DNA of 16,042 bases. Source: an uncultured Rubrobacteraceae bacterium. Lineage in GTDB: Bacteria; Actinomycetota; Rubrobacteria; Rubrobacterales; Rubrobacteraceae. Positions 1-6,318 of this stretch are shown one piece after another. The notes under the pieces are model-generated. The model made no database searches. It was given only the letters and a program-made list of their open reading frames with translations, and was not told the DNA's origin. The stretch spans positions 1 to 16,042 of the forward strand of contig CADCVI010000034.1 of the NCBI GenBank assembly GCA_902806105.1. The letters run 5' to 3'. Position 1 is the stretch's first letter. The number at the start of each line of letters is the position of its first letter. A program made the position numbers and the translations under genes.

Positions 1-24
1 CTCCTCCATTCCTTGAGCAAAACC

Positions 25-53
25 TTGACACACGATCCCCAAAGAGCTATTTT
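25..53 (+). promoter_or_regulatory. Sigma70-type promoter of the metal-uptake operon
   Basis: A perfect TTGACA (25-30) is followed by a 17-base spacer and TATTTT (48-53), a good -10 match. The local sequence is much more AT-rich than the rest of the window. Transcription would begin near 60, inside the palindrome at 52-67, and run into the metal transporter genes. This is a prediction from consensus only. Confidence 0.6.
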
Positions 54-67
54 TAGCCAAGGCTAAA
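52..67. promoter_or_regulatory. Metal-regulator-like operator palindrome
   Basis: TTTAGCC and GGCTAAA form a perfect 7-base inverted repeat around AA. It overlaps the -10 element and the expected transcription start, where a repressor would block polymerase. Arm composition and position resemble DtxR/MntR/TroR-family operators, which control manganese and iron uptake operons. The regulator itself is not in the window, so the assignment is an inference from sequence form and from the operon downstream. Confidence 0.5.
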
Positions 68-306
68 CTTGTTTTCAGGCCAAAGCACTACTCCTAGAAA
101 GGTCTTGCTAATTTGCAAGGTAAGCTCGCGGGGCGAACGTATCAACCCATGGGACATCGTTGATGGGTGCGAACGGGAAAGAAAGGCGTTTCGCGATCTC
201 CTCCTTGGACCAGCGGAACCCCGAGCGCCGCGCGAGCATAGGGGGTACGCGGTCTTGGTCAGAACGAGTGTCTTGCAAGGTTATCCATCGAGTACGAGGA
301 GCGAGC
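68..306 (+). other. Long 5' leader of the metal operon, no clear gene
   Basis: About 240 bases separate the predicted start site from the troA start codon. I see no convincing coding region or known riboswitch. The troA frame is open back to 160, but using that start would bury the signal peptide. A ribosome binding site (GAGGAG, 296-301) lies five bases before the ATG at 307. A short minus-strand reading frame (about 239 to 108) has some coding-like codons but no ribosome binding site. Confidence 0.4.
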
Positions 307-1290
307 ATGAACGGCAGCATACGTATGGACAAAAGGGCGGAAGCGGTCGGGTTTTGGGGTCGTCTGGCGGTGGTCGCGCTGGCGGGGTTTCTGATCCTGG
401 CCCTGGCCGGCGGTTGCGGTAGCAGCGAGTCCGGGGAAGCGGGGGCGGCCGAGGGCAAGATCCAGGCCACCACGACCACGACCATGATCACGGACCTCGT
501 CCGGCAGATCGGCGGGGACCGGGTGGAGGTCACGGGCTTGATGGGGCCGGGTGTGGATCCCCACCTCTACAGGGCCAGCCAGGGGGACGTTGCGGCGTTG
601 CGGGATGCGGACGTCGTCTTCTACAACGGGCTCTTCCTCGAAGGCCAGATGGAGGACATTCTAGAGAAGACCGGCGAGCAGAAGCCCGCGGTGCAGGTAA
701 CCGAAGGCATTCCCAAGGAGGAGTTTCTGGACTCGCCGCAGTACGAGGACCAGTTCGATCCGCACGTGTGGTTCGACGCGACACTGTGGAGGATGTCGGT
801 AGATCCGGTCGTCGAGCAGCTCTCCGAGCTGGACCCGGACGGCGCGAGCGAGTTCGAGCAGCGCGGCGATGAGTACAAGGCGGAGATCGACGAGCTGCAC
901 TCGTTCGTTGAGAAGGAGATCTCCTCCATCCCCGAGGATCAGCGGGTGCTGGTTACGGCGCACGACGCATTCAGCTACTTCGGTCGTCAGTACGGCATGG
1001 AGGTCCGGGGACTGCAGGGTATCAGCACGGAGTCCGAGGCCGGATCCAGGGACGTCCAGGAGCTCGCGGAATTCCTGGCGGAGAACGAGATCAAGGCCAT
1101 CTTCGTCGAGTCCAGCGTGCCGCCCGAGACCATAGAGGCCGTCCAGGACGCCACCCGGGACAAGGGCTGGGATGTGGAAATCGGCGGAGAGCTCTTCGCC
1201 GACGCTGGCGGGGACGAGGGCACCGAGGCCGAGACCTATACCGGTATGTTCCGTGAGAACGTAGAGACGATAACGGGGGCTCTTAGATGA
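307..1290 (+). CDS. troA: TroA-like Mn/Zn/Fe ABC transporter substrate-binding lipoprotein
   Basis: This 327-residue protein is the extracellular metal-binding component of an ABC importer. It starts with a membrane signal (about residues 18-36) and a lipoprotein-type cysteine (C37 in LAGGC), so it should be anchored to the outer face of the membrane. Cluster A-I metal ligands can be placed by motif: H86 in VDPHLY, H153 in FDPHVWFD, H219 in TAHDAFSYF and D299 in ELFADAGG. Their spacing is very close to the four TroA ligands (68, 133, 199, 279). No His-rich loop of ZnuA type is present, which favours manganese, iron or broad specificity over dedicated zinc uptake. The ATG at 307 has GAGGAG five bases upstream. 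The stop overlaps the start of the ATPase gene. The family is certain; the metal is an inference. Confidence 0.92.
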   Translation: MNGSIRMDKRAEAVGFWGRLAVVALAGFLILALAGGCGSSESGEAGAAEGKIQATTTTTMITDLVRQIGGDRVEVTGLMGPGVDPHLYRASQGDVAALRDADVVFYNGLFLEGQMEDILEKTGEQKPAVQVTEGIPKEEFLDSPQYEDQFDPHVWFDATLWRMSVDPVVEQLSELDPDGASEFEQRGDEYKAEIDELHSFVEKEISSIPEDQRVLVTAHDAFSYFGRQYGMEVRGLQGISTESEAGSRDVQELAEFLAENEIKAIFVESSVPPETIEAVQDATRDKGWDVEIGGELFADAGGDEGTEAETYTGMFRENVETITGALR

Positions 1291-2051
1291 GACTGAACAA
1301 TCTTCAAGCACCACCTACGGCTCTACCTCTGGAGGTCAAGGGGATCACCGCCGCCTACCGCGACAAGCCCGTCCTGTGGGACGTGAGCTTCGGGGTGCCG
1401 GAGGGTCAGCTCGTCGCCATCGTCGGACCGAACGGCGCGGGCAAGACCACGCTGCTGAAGATCATCATGGACTTGATGAAGCCGGCGGCCGGGAGGGCGA
1501 CCGTTTACGGGAGGCCGTTCTCCAAGGCCCGGCAGTGGGTGGGATACGTCCCGCAACGGGGCAGCGTGGACTGGGACTTTCCGACGAACGCACTCGATGT
1601 GGTGCAGATGGGCCTCTACGGGAGGCTCGGTTGGTTCCGCAGGCCGGGCCGCAAGGAGCGCGAGACGGCCATGCAGTGCCTGGAGAAGGTCGGCATGGCG
1701 GACTTTGCCGGTCGCCAGATCAGCCAGCTCTCCGGCGGCCAGCAGCAGCGGGTCTTTCTGGCCCGCGCTCTCGCTCAGGACGCCCGGCTCTACCTCACCG
1801 ACGAGCCCTTCGCCGGGGTGGACTACAAGACCGAGCAGGCCATCGTGGCCCTTCTACGGGATCTCAAGGCCACCGGCAGCACCGTAGTCGTCGTCCATCA
1901 CGACCTAGGGACCGTGAGCGAGTACTTCGACCGGGTCGTGCTCCTCAACAAGAGCCTAGTGGCCGAGGGGCCGGTGGAAGATGTGTTCACCCCGGAGAAC
2001 GTGGCGGCCGCCTACGGCGGGGGCGTGAAGTACCTCGCAGGGGCCGAGTGA
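1287..2051 (+). CDS. troB: Metal ABC transporter ATP-binding protein
   Basis: This 254-residue cytoplasmic ATPase powers the TroA-CD metal importer. The ABC signals are complete: Walker A GPNGAGKTT (47-55), signature LSGGQQQR (148-155), Walker B LYLTDEPF with D172 and E173, and an H-loop His at 204/205 in VVHHD. The start ATG overlaps the troA stop (ATGA), so translation is coupled. Length and motif order are typical of the ZnuC/MntB/TroB family. Specificity comes from its partners, so the symbol rests on operon context. Confidence 0.93.
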   Translation: MRLNNLQAPPTALPLEVKGITAAYRDKPVLWDVSFGVPEGQLVAIVGPNGAGKTTLLKIIMDLMKPAAGRATVYGRPFSKARQWVGYVPQRGSVDWDFPTNALDVVQMGLYGRLGWFRRPGRKERETAMQCLEKVGMADFAGRQISQLSGGQQQRVFLARALAQDARLYLTDEPFAGVDYKTEQAIVALLRDLKATGSTVVVVHHDLGTVSEYFDRVVLLNKSLVAEGPVEDVFTPENVAAAYGGGVKYLAGAE

Positions 2052-2061
2052 GGTCCGTCAG

Positions 2062-2997
2062 ATGATCGACCTGCTAAGAGATCTCTTCTTCGACTACACC
2101 ATACGCAACGTGGCCCTGGGCGCGGCCATCCTCGGGGTGGTGGGGGGAGCTTTGGGCTCATTCGCGGTACTCCGGCGACAGGGGCTCTTCGGGGATGCTC
2201 TGGCGCACGCGACGCTCCCCGGCGTGTGCCTGGCGTTCATACTCTCCGGCGCCAAGACGCCCATAGTATTGATGTCGGGCGCGGCGTTCACGGCGGGGCT
2301 CGGCGCGCTCCTCATCCTCACGATAGTCAACCGGACGCGCATCAAGCAGGATGCGGCTCTGGGGATCGTGCTCTCGGTCTTCTTCGGGGCCGGAGCCGTC
2401 CTGATCACCTACATTGGAGGGTCCGGTAACGCCGGGCAGAGCGGTCTCGACCGCTTCATCTTCGGGCAGGCGGCAACCATTGTCCGGGACGACGTGATAA
2501 CCATGGGCATCCTGGCGTCTCTGGCGCTCCTCGTCGTGGCCCTGCTCTTCAAAGAGTTCAAGCTCCTCTCCTTCGACCCGGCGTTCGCCGCCAGTATGGG
2601 GTTCCCGGTGGGGAGGCTGAACGTGCTCCTGACCATGCTCATCGTGGTGGCGGTGATCATAGGCATACAGGCGGTCGGCGTCGTACTCATGGCGGCCATG
2701 CTCATCATTCCGGCAGCGTCGGCCCGGCAGTGGACGGACGGCTTGGGCACCATGGTAATCATCTCCGGATTCTTCGGGGCTTTAAGCGGGGTCTCCGGGA
2801 CACTTATCAGCGCGACGGGCGCGAACCTGCCAACCGGGCCCCTGATCGTGCTGTGCGCGACCGCGATCCTGATTCTCTCCCTCTTCCTGGGCCGCAGCCA
2901 GGGCTTCGTGTGGGGCTGGATAGAGAGCCGCCGCAACCGTCGAAACGCCCTGAGGAACAGCGATCCTTCCATGCCTCATGGGGGAGGAGCGAGATGA
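2062..2997 (+). CDS. troC: Metal ABC transporter permease, first subunit
   Basis: This 311-residue integral membrane protein of the ABC-3 (ZnuB/TroC/MntC) family has about eight or nine hydrophobic segments. Family-typical stretches are visible: GSFAVLRRQGLFGDALAHATLPG near the N-terminus (a coupling region), then FKEFKLLSFDPAFAASMG and the segment AVGVVLMAAMLIIPAA. It follows the ATPase gene after ten bases. Its stop overlaps the start of the next permease gene, so the two are probably made in equal amounts and form a heterodimeric channel. The C-terminus ends in a short basic, Gly-rich tail. Confidence 0.92.
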   Translation: MIDLLRDLFFDYTIRNVALGAAILGVVGGALGSFAVLRRQGLFGDALAHATLPGVCLAFILSGAKTPIVLMSGAAFTAGLGALLILTIVNRTRIKQDAALGIVLSVFFGAGAVLITYIGGSGNAGQSGLDRFIFGQAATIVRDDVITMGILASLALLVVALLFKEFKLLSFDPAFAASMGFPVGRLNVLLTMLIVVAVIIGIQAVGVVLMAAMLIIPAASARQWTDGLGTMVIISGFFGALSGVSGTLISATGANLPTGPLIVLCATAILILSLFLGRSQGFVWGWIESRRNRRNALRNSDPSMPHGGGAR

Positions 2998-4109
2998 GCG
3001 CGGACCTCATAATCATCCTGACCGCCGTGCTGGTAGCGATCCCTTGCGCGCTTCTGGGGACGCTGCTCGTGCTGAGGCAGATGTCCATGATGGGCGACGC
3101 GATAAGCCACGCGGTCCTGCCCGGCATCGTTATAGCCTTCTTTATCTCGGAGAGCCTGGGCGCGCTCACCTCGCTAATCGGCGCCGGGGTCTTCGGTCTG
3201 CTCACGGCGGTGCTCGTCGAGGCCTTGCGGAACACGGGAAGGGTCAAGGAGGACTCCTCCATAGGCATCGTGTTCACGGCCCTGTTCGCGCTCGGGGTAT
3301 TCCTGGTCTCAAAGTTCGCCAGGGAGGTGCACCTGGACCTCAACCACGTGCTCTACGGTGAGATCGCCTTCGCCCCGCTCAACTCGCTGCTAGTAGGAGG
3401 AGTGGACCTGGGGCCGCGCTCCCTGTGGGCCATGGGCATCGTGACCGTGCTGACCATGGGGATGGTGCTGCTGCTCTACAAGGAGTTGAAGATAGCCACC
3501 TTCGACCCCGGTCTCGCCGCCGCCGTCGGACTCTCCCCGGTGCTCGTCCATTACCTGCTCATGGGGGCGGTCTCCGTAACCACCGTCGGCGCGTTCGACT
3601 CCGTCGGCGCCATAGTCGTGGTCGCATTTCTGATCGTACCGCCGGCGACGGCCTATCTGCTGACCGAGCGCCTCTCGCACATGATGGCCCTCGCGGTACT
3701 CCTGGGCTCCGGCTCCGCCGTCGCGGGCTACTACCTGGCCGCCGTCTTCGACGTGGCGATAGCCGGGATGATGGCCGTGGTAGCCGGCGGGTTCTTCGTG
3801 CTCGCGCTCCTACTCTCACCCTCCCGCGGCCTCGTCGCCAACCTCCGCCGCCAGCGCGGGAACCGGCGCTCTTTCACCAGGTCCCTCTTGCTGGCCGGTC
3901 TGGAGAGACTCGGCGGACACGCCTCTGAAACAGAGCTGGCCCGCCTACTCGACTGGGAGGAAGACTCCCTCTCCCAACCCCTCGAGGATGCCTCGCGTGG
4001 CGGCCTTGTGTATAGGCCAACACCGGGAGAGGTCGCACTCACCGGAGAGGGACAGAGCGCCGTGAGCCAGTTGGCCCGTGAACATGCACTCACCGTGCCG
4101 GCCCCATAG
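2994..4109 (+). CDS. troD: Metal ABC transporter permease with winged-helix-like C-terminal extension
   Basis: The 371-residue product has two parts. Residues 1 to about 280 form a second ABC-3 permease, with the coupling segment LLVLRQMSMMGDAISHAVLPG and later YKELKIATFDPGLAAAVG and VAFLIVPPATAYLL. Residues about 285-371 are a soluble extension. It resembles a winged-helix domain, with a predicted helix-turn-helix around LERLGGHASETELARLLDWEE and a wing-like stretch LVYRPTPGEVALTGEGQ. Family members normally end soon after the last membrane helix. Related permeases fused to DtxR-like or winged-helix tails are known, so the tail may be a cytoplasmic sensor or partner-binding module. The start at 2994 overlaps the troC stop. 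I take this ATG because the same frame further upstream only shadows troC. Confidence 0.9.
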   Translation: MSADLIIILTAVLVAIPCALLGTLLVLRQMSMMGDAISHAVLPGIVIAFFISESLGALTSLIGAGVFGLLTAVLVEALRNTGRVKEDSSIGIVFTALFALGVFLVSKFAREVHLDLNHVLYGEIAFAPLNSLLVGGVDLGPRSLWAMGIVTVLTMGMVLLLYKELKIATFDPGLAAAVGLSPVLVHYLLMGAVSVTTVGAFDSVGAIVVVAFLIVPPATAYLLTERLSHMMALAVLLGSGSAVAGYYLAAVFDVAIAGMMAVVAGGFFVLALLLSPSRGLVANLRRQRGNRRSFTRSLLLAGLERLGGHASETELARLLDWEEDSLSQPLEDASRGGLVYRPTPGEVALTGEGQSAVSQLAREHALTVPAP

Positions 4110-4184
4110 CTCTCGCAGGTCGGGCAGCGACGGTCGTGGACGGCCGTTCTTCTCGGGAATCAAAGCGGAAGGAAACGAGATGAC

Positions 4185-4952
4185 ATGCACGCAAACACCA
4201 GAGAATCTAACGTAAACGTGGAGACGATCGACGACAGGGTCCTACGATTTCTCAAGCAGGAGCTCTGCAAAGAGGGAGCGTACCTCTTGCCGCTCAGGCT
4301 CTTCATCGGCCTGGGCTGGCTCCGCGCTTCCGCAGAGAAGATCATAGACCCCGACTGGCTCGGCGGCACGGTCCTCGCCACCTTCCTCCAAGAGAAGATC
4401 GCCGGAGACCACGTGGTCTTCCCGTTCTACCGCACCCTCATCACGGACGTCTTCCTGCCCAACGCCTCCGCCCTCAGCTGGGTCATGATGATCGGCCAGG
4501 GGCTGGTGGGGGCCGCGATCCTGCTCGGGTTGTTCACCAACGCGGCGATCCTCGGCGGGCTGTTCATGAACCTCAACTTCATACTGGCCGGCGCCCCCAA
4601 CCCGAGCGCGTTCTACTTCGTGATCCAGGTGGCGCTGTTCATCGGCGGCACCGGGGCGATCATCGGCGTGGACGCCCTGCTCGGCCGGCGCGTCAGGACC
4701 CCGCTGTTCGTGGCGAAGGTGGGGATAAGGAGCTGGCATTTCCGCAGCAAGGAGCGGGCCCTCCTGGGGTTAACGGTCCTCTCGTTCGGCCTCGCCGCGT
4801 ACAGCCTGGCGCACGTGCACACGTACGATCCGGGGTTGAGCGTGGAAGACCCGGCGATGATATTGACCGTGCTGTTCACGCTGAGCAGCCTGCAAGCCTT
4901 CGTCTCCTACCTGCGCCAGCAGCCGCCCGGGAACGCCAGGAGGGCATCGTGA
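4185..4952 (+). CDS. DoxX/DoxD-family membrane protein
   Basis: This 255-residue protein has about six hydrophobic segments (roughly 33-47, 97-117, 120-135, 143-165, 192-208 and 224-243). The arrangement LPLRLFIGLGWLRASAEKI near the N-terminus and the GLVGAAILLGLFTNAAILGGLFMNLNF region match the DoxX / DoxD (thiosulfate:quinone oxidoreductase small subunit) family. Members often act with redox proteins at the membrane; many have no proven reaction. A purine-rich ribosome site (GGAAGGA) lies about 11 bases before the ATG. The stop overlaps the GTG of a Rieske-type gene, now broken, suggesting the two once formed a membrane redox unit. Thiosulfate oxidation specifically is not supported by anything else here. 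Confidence 0.8.
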   Translation: MHANTRESNVNVETIDDRVLRFLKQELCKEGAYLLPLRLFIGLGWLRASAEKIIDPDWLGGTVLATFLQEKIAGDHVVFPFYRTLITDVFLPNASALSWVMMIGQGLVGAAILLGLFTNAAILGGLFMNLNFILAGAPNPSAFYFVIQVALFIGGTGAIIGVDALLGRRVRTPLFVAKVGIRSWHFRSKERALLGLTVLSFGLAAYSLAHVHTYDPGLSVEDPAMILTVLFTLSSLQAFVSYLRQQPPGNARRAS

Positions 4953-5198
4953 GCGGCGTAAGGGAGGATTACGGAGCAGCAGAGCGTGCTTTTGCGCCTG
5001 GAGAGCGGGGCTCTCGCCACCTACTCCGCGGTATGCGCGCGACAAGCCTAGCCCGTCGCCCACAAGGACGGCAAGATCGCCTGTCCCTGCCACGTCTCGG
5101 CCTTCGACCCGGCCAAGGGCGCTGCTATCTTGGGTGGTCCGACGAACCAGCCCCTGCCAGGGGTAGGGGTCAGAGAGGGAGAGGTATTCCTTGCGTAA
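4949..5198 (+). pseudogene. Broken Rieske [2Fe-2S] ferredoxin-like gene
   Basis: A GTG start at 4949 overlaps the DoxX stop and has AGGAGGG (4938-4944) ahead of it, so translation initiation looks intact. The recognisable Rieske sequence lies in another frame, ending at the TAA at 5196-5198, so a frameshift lies near the 5' end. In that frame, CPCHVSAFDPAKG and GGPTNQPLPGVGV are clear Rieske cluster-binding and Pro-loop sequences. The first motif, normally C-T-H-x-G-C, reads C-A-R-Q-A-stop: the His ligand is Arg and the second Cys position is a TAG at 5049-5051. The usual Gly of CPCHGS is Val. The N-terminal part also looks shortened. A working [2Fe-2S] protein is very unlikely. It may be a decayed partner of the DoxX protein. 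Confidence 0.75.
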
Positions 5199-5320
5199 GG
5201 TCGGTGGCCGGTCTCGCGTACACGACCCTCCTTGTGGACGACTTTCGCGGGTCCCCTTGCATAAGTAAAATTCGCGTTAAACAAACAGGTATGTAACCGA
5301 CTCTAGCTGGAGGTGTGGAA

Positions 5321-5650
5321 ATGGCTCTCGACGATTATCTGGAATCCGAGGTAGTAGTCGCCGTCGCAGCGACGGCGGCGGTCATGTCGCCGCGGGTACG
5401 CGGCGTGCTGAGGCGTGGCGCAGTATACGGGCTGGCGGGTGTGCTCAGGGCGGGCGACGCGATCTCCTCGGTCGCCCGTAACGCGGCGCCCGGCGTCCAG
5501 CACGCCGCCACCGTTGCGGCGGGCACCGTTCAAAGCGCCGCCCACCAGGCCGCCGCTTCGGCCGGCAGCGTGATGGAGGAGGCCACCGAAAGGGCGAGAC
5601 CGGTTGCAGAGGGCGACGAGGACACGCAAGCCACGCGGAGCGAACCCTGA
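5321..5650 (+). CDS. Small Ala-rich membrane-associated protein next to P-type ATPase (PacL/DUF1490/DUF5132-like)
   Basis: The 109-residue product has a hydrophobic N-terminal stretch (about residues 10-24, then 33-44) followed by an Ala/Glu-rich amphipathic region to about residue 93. I chose the ATG at 5321 because GGAGGT (5309-5314) sits six bases before it; the GTG at 5315 falls inside that site. It overlaps the next gene as TGATG and shares a related repeat with it. The shape and position upstream of a large P-type ATPase recall the PacL (DUF1490) proteins that scaffold mycobacterial P-type ATPases, and the DUF5132 proteins. The PacL C-terminal metal-binding motif is absent. Function is an inference from architecture and context. 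Confidence 0.6.
   Translation: MALDDYLESEVVVAVAATAAVMSPRVRGVLRRGAVYGLAGVLRAGDAISSVARNAAPGVQHAATVAAGTVQSAAHQAAASAGSVMEEATERARPVAEGDEDTQATRSEP
5524..5590 (+). repeat. 67-base repeat, copy 1 (second copy at 5931-5997)
   Basis: By direct comparison this 67-base stretch matches 5931-5997 at about 58 positions. Both copies encode an Ala-rich helix of the form TVQxAAxQAAASAGSV followed by ATE. The two small genes therefore share a module through duplication or gene conversion. Confidence 0.8.
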
Positions 5651-6180
5651 TGGACGAAGTCCGGGACGACACCGGCAGGGAGACGGTCAGGCCGGCGACG
5701 GAACGTGCCGAAGAGCTGGTGGACCGCGCGACGAGGGGCGCGAGCTACCTCGCGTCCCTGGCCGCCATGCACCTTATGAGAGGAGCGAGCCTCGCCCGCG
5801 AGGAGGCCGAAGATATCTGGGCAGAGGCCCAGAGCCTGAGGTACCGTGAGAGGCAGGGCGTTGAGCCCAACGCGGGCGGCGGGGACGTCGTGGCGCCGGA
5901 CGCCCAGCAGGCCACTACGACTGCTTCGGACACCGTTCAGAACGCCGCTCAACAGGCCGCCGCTTCGGCCGGGAGCGTGGTAGAAGGGGCCACCGAAGCA
6001 GCCCGTCGCAAGGCCGAGGAGTCGGGCCTTATGGAGACACCCACCATCAAGGTCACCGAAGCGGCCCGCCGCAAGGCCGAGGAGTTGGGCGTGGACCTCG
6101 CGGGGCTCCAGGGCACCGGGACGGGAGGCCAGATCACCGTGGAAGACGTCAAGAAGAGGGCGAAGGCTGAGAGACCGTAA
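5650..6180 (+). CDS. Ala/Glu-rich protein with C-terminal E3-binding (peripheral subunit-binding) domain
   Basis: The 176-residue product has three visible parts. Residues 13-62 are helical and charged with a short apolar patch (ASYLASLAAMHLM). Residues about 95-119 repeat the Ala-rich segment of the preceding protein. Residues about 136-172 (TEAARRKAEELGVDL, then GTGTGGQITVEDVKKRA) match the small domain by which dihydrolipoamide acyltransferases bind their E1 and E3 partners. A partial extra copy of its first helix (TEAARRKAEESG, 115-126) lies just ahead. There is no lipoyl or acyltransferase domain, so the domain is used in a non-standard setting. The start overlaps the previous stop (TGATG), and the P-type ATPase gene follows after 138 bases. 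Role unknown; a docking or scaffold role is plausible. Confidence 0.65.
   Translation: MDEVRDDTGRETVRPATERAEELVDRATRGASYLASLAAMHLMRGASLAREEAEDIWAEAQSLRYRERQGVEPNAGGGDVVAPDAQQATTTASDTVQNAAQQAAASAGSVVEGATEAARRKAEESGLMETPTIKVTEAARRKAEELGVDLAGLQGTGTGGQITVEDVKKRAKAERP
5931..5997 (+). repeat. 67-base repeat, copy 2 (first copy at 5524-5590)
   Basis: This is the second copy of the Ala-rich module, inside the downstream gene and in the same codon phase as copy 1. Nine differences between the copies, several of them silent or conservative, suggest the module has been kept under protein-level selection. Confidence 0.8.
5992..6090 (+). repeat. Internal direct repeat of the E3-binding domain's first helix
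   Basis: Positions 5992-6027 and 6055-6090 are 36-base copies differing at three places, 63 bases (21 codons) apart. They encode TEAARRKAEESG and TEAARRKAEELG. Only the second copy continues into a full E3-binding domain. Confidence 0.8.
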
Positions 6181-6318
6181 AAGTATGGCTCCAACGGTGC
6201 AGCTTCGCGCCGTTCTCGGGGCATAAGAAAAAGACATGTTAGGGCGCTGGACGAAGCATGGAAACCGCGCCCCACGCACCACCTATCCAAGATTCGTATG
6301 AGAAGCCGGGGAGTTTAG

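Noticed and set aside
108..239. Short minus-strand frame with peptide GFRWSKEEIAKRL
   Set aside because: Some codons look coding, but there is no ribosome binding site, no recognised family, and it lies antisense in the metal operon leader.
160..306. N-terminal extension of the TroA frame to an ATG at 160
   Set aside because: It would place about 49 mostly polar residues before the signal peptide and lipoprotein Cys; the ATG at 307 has a good ribosome site.
5049..5051. TAG in the Rieske frame as a recoded amino acid
   Set aside because: It coincides with a frameshift and loss of the His ligand; nothing suggests pyrrolysine use, so decay or error is simpler.
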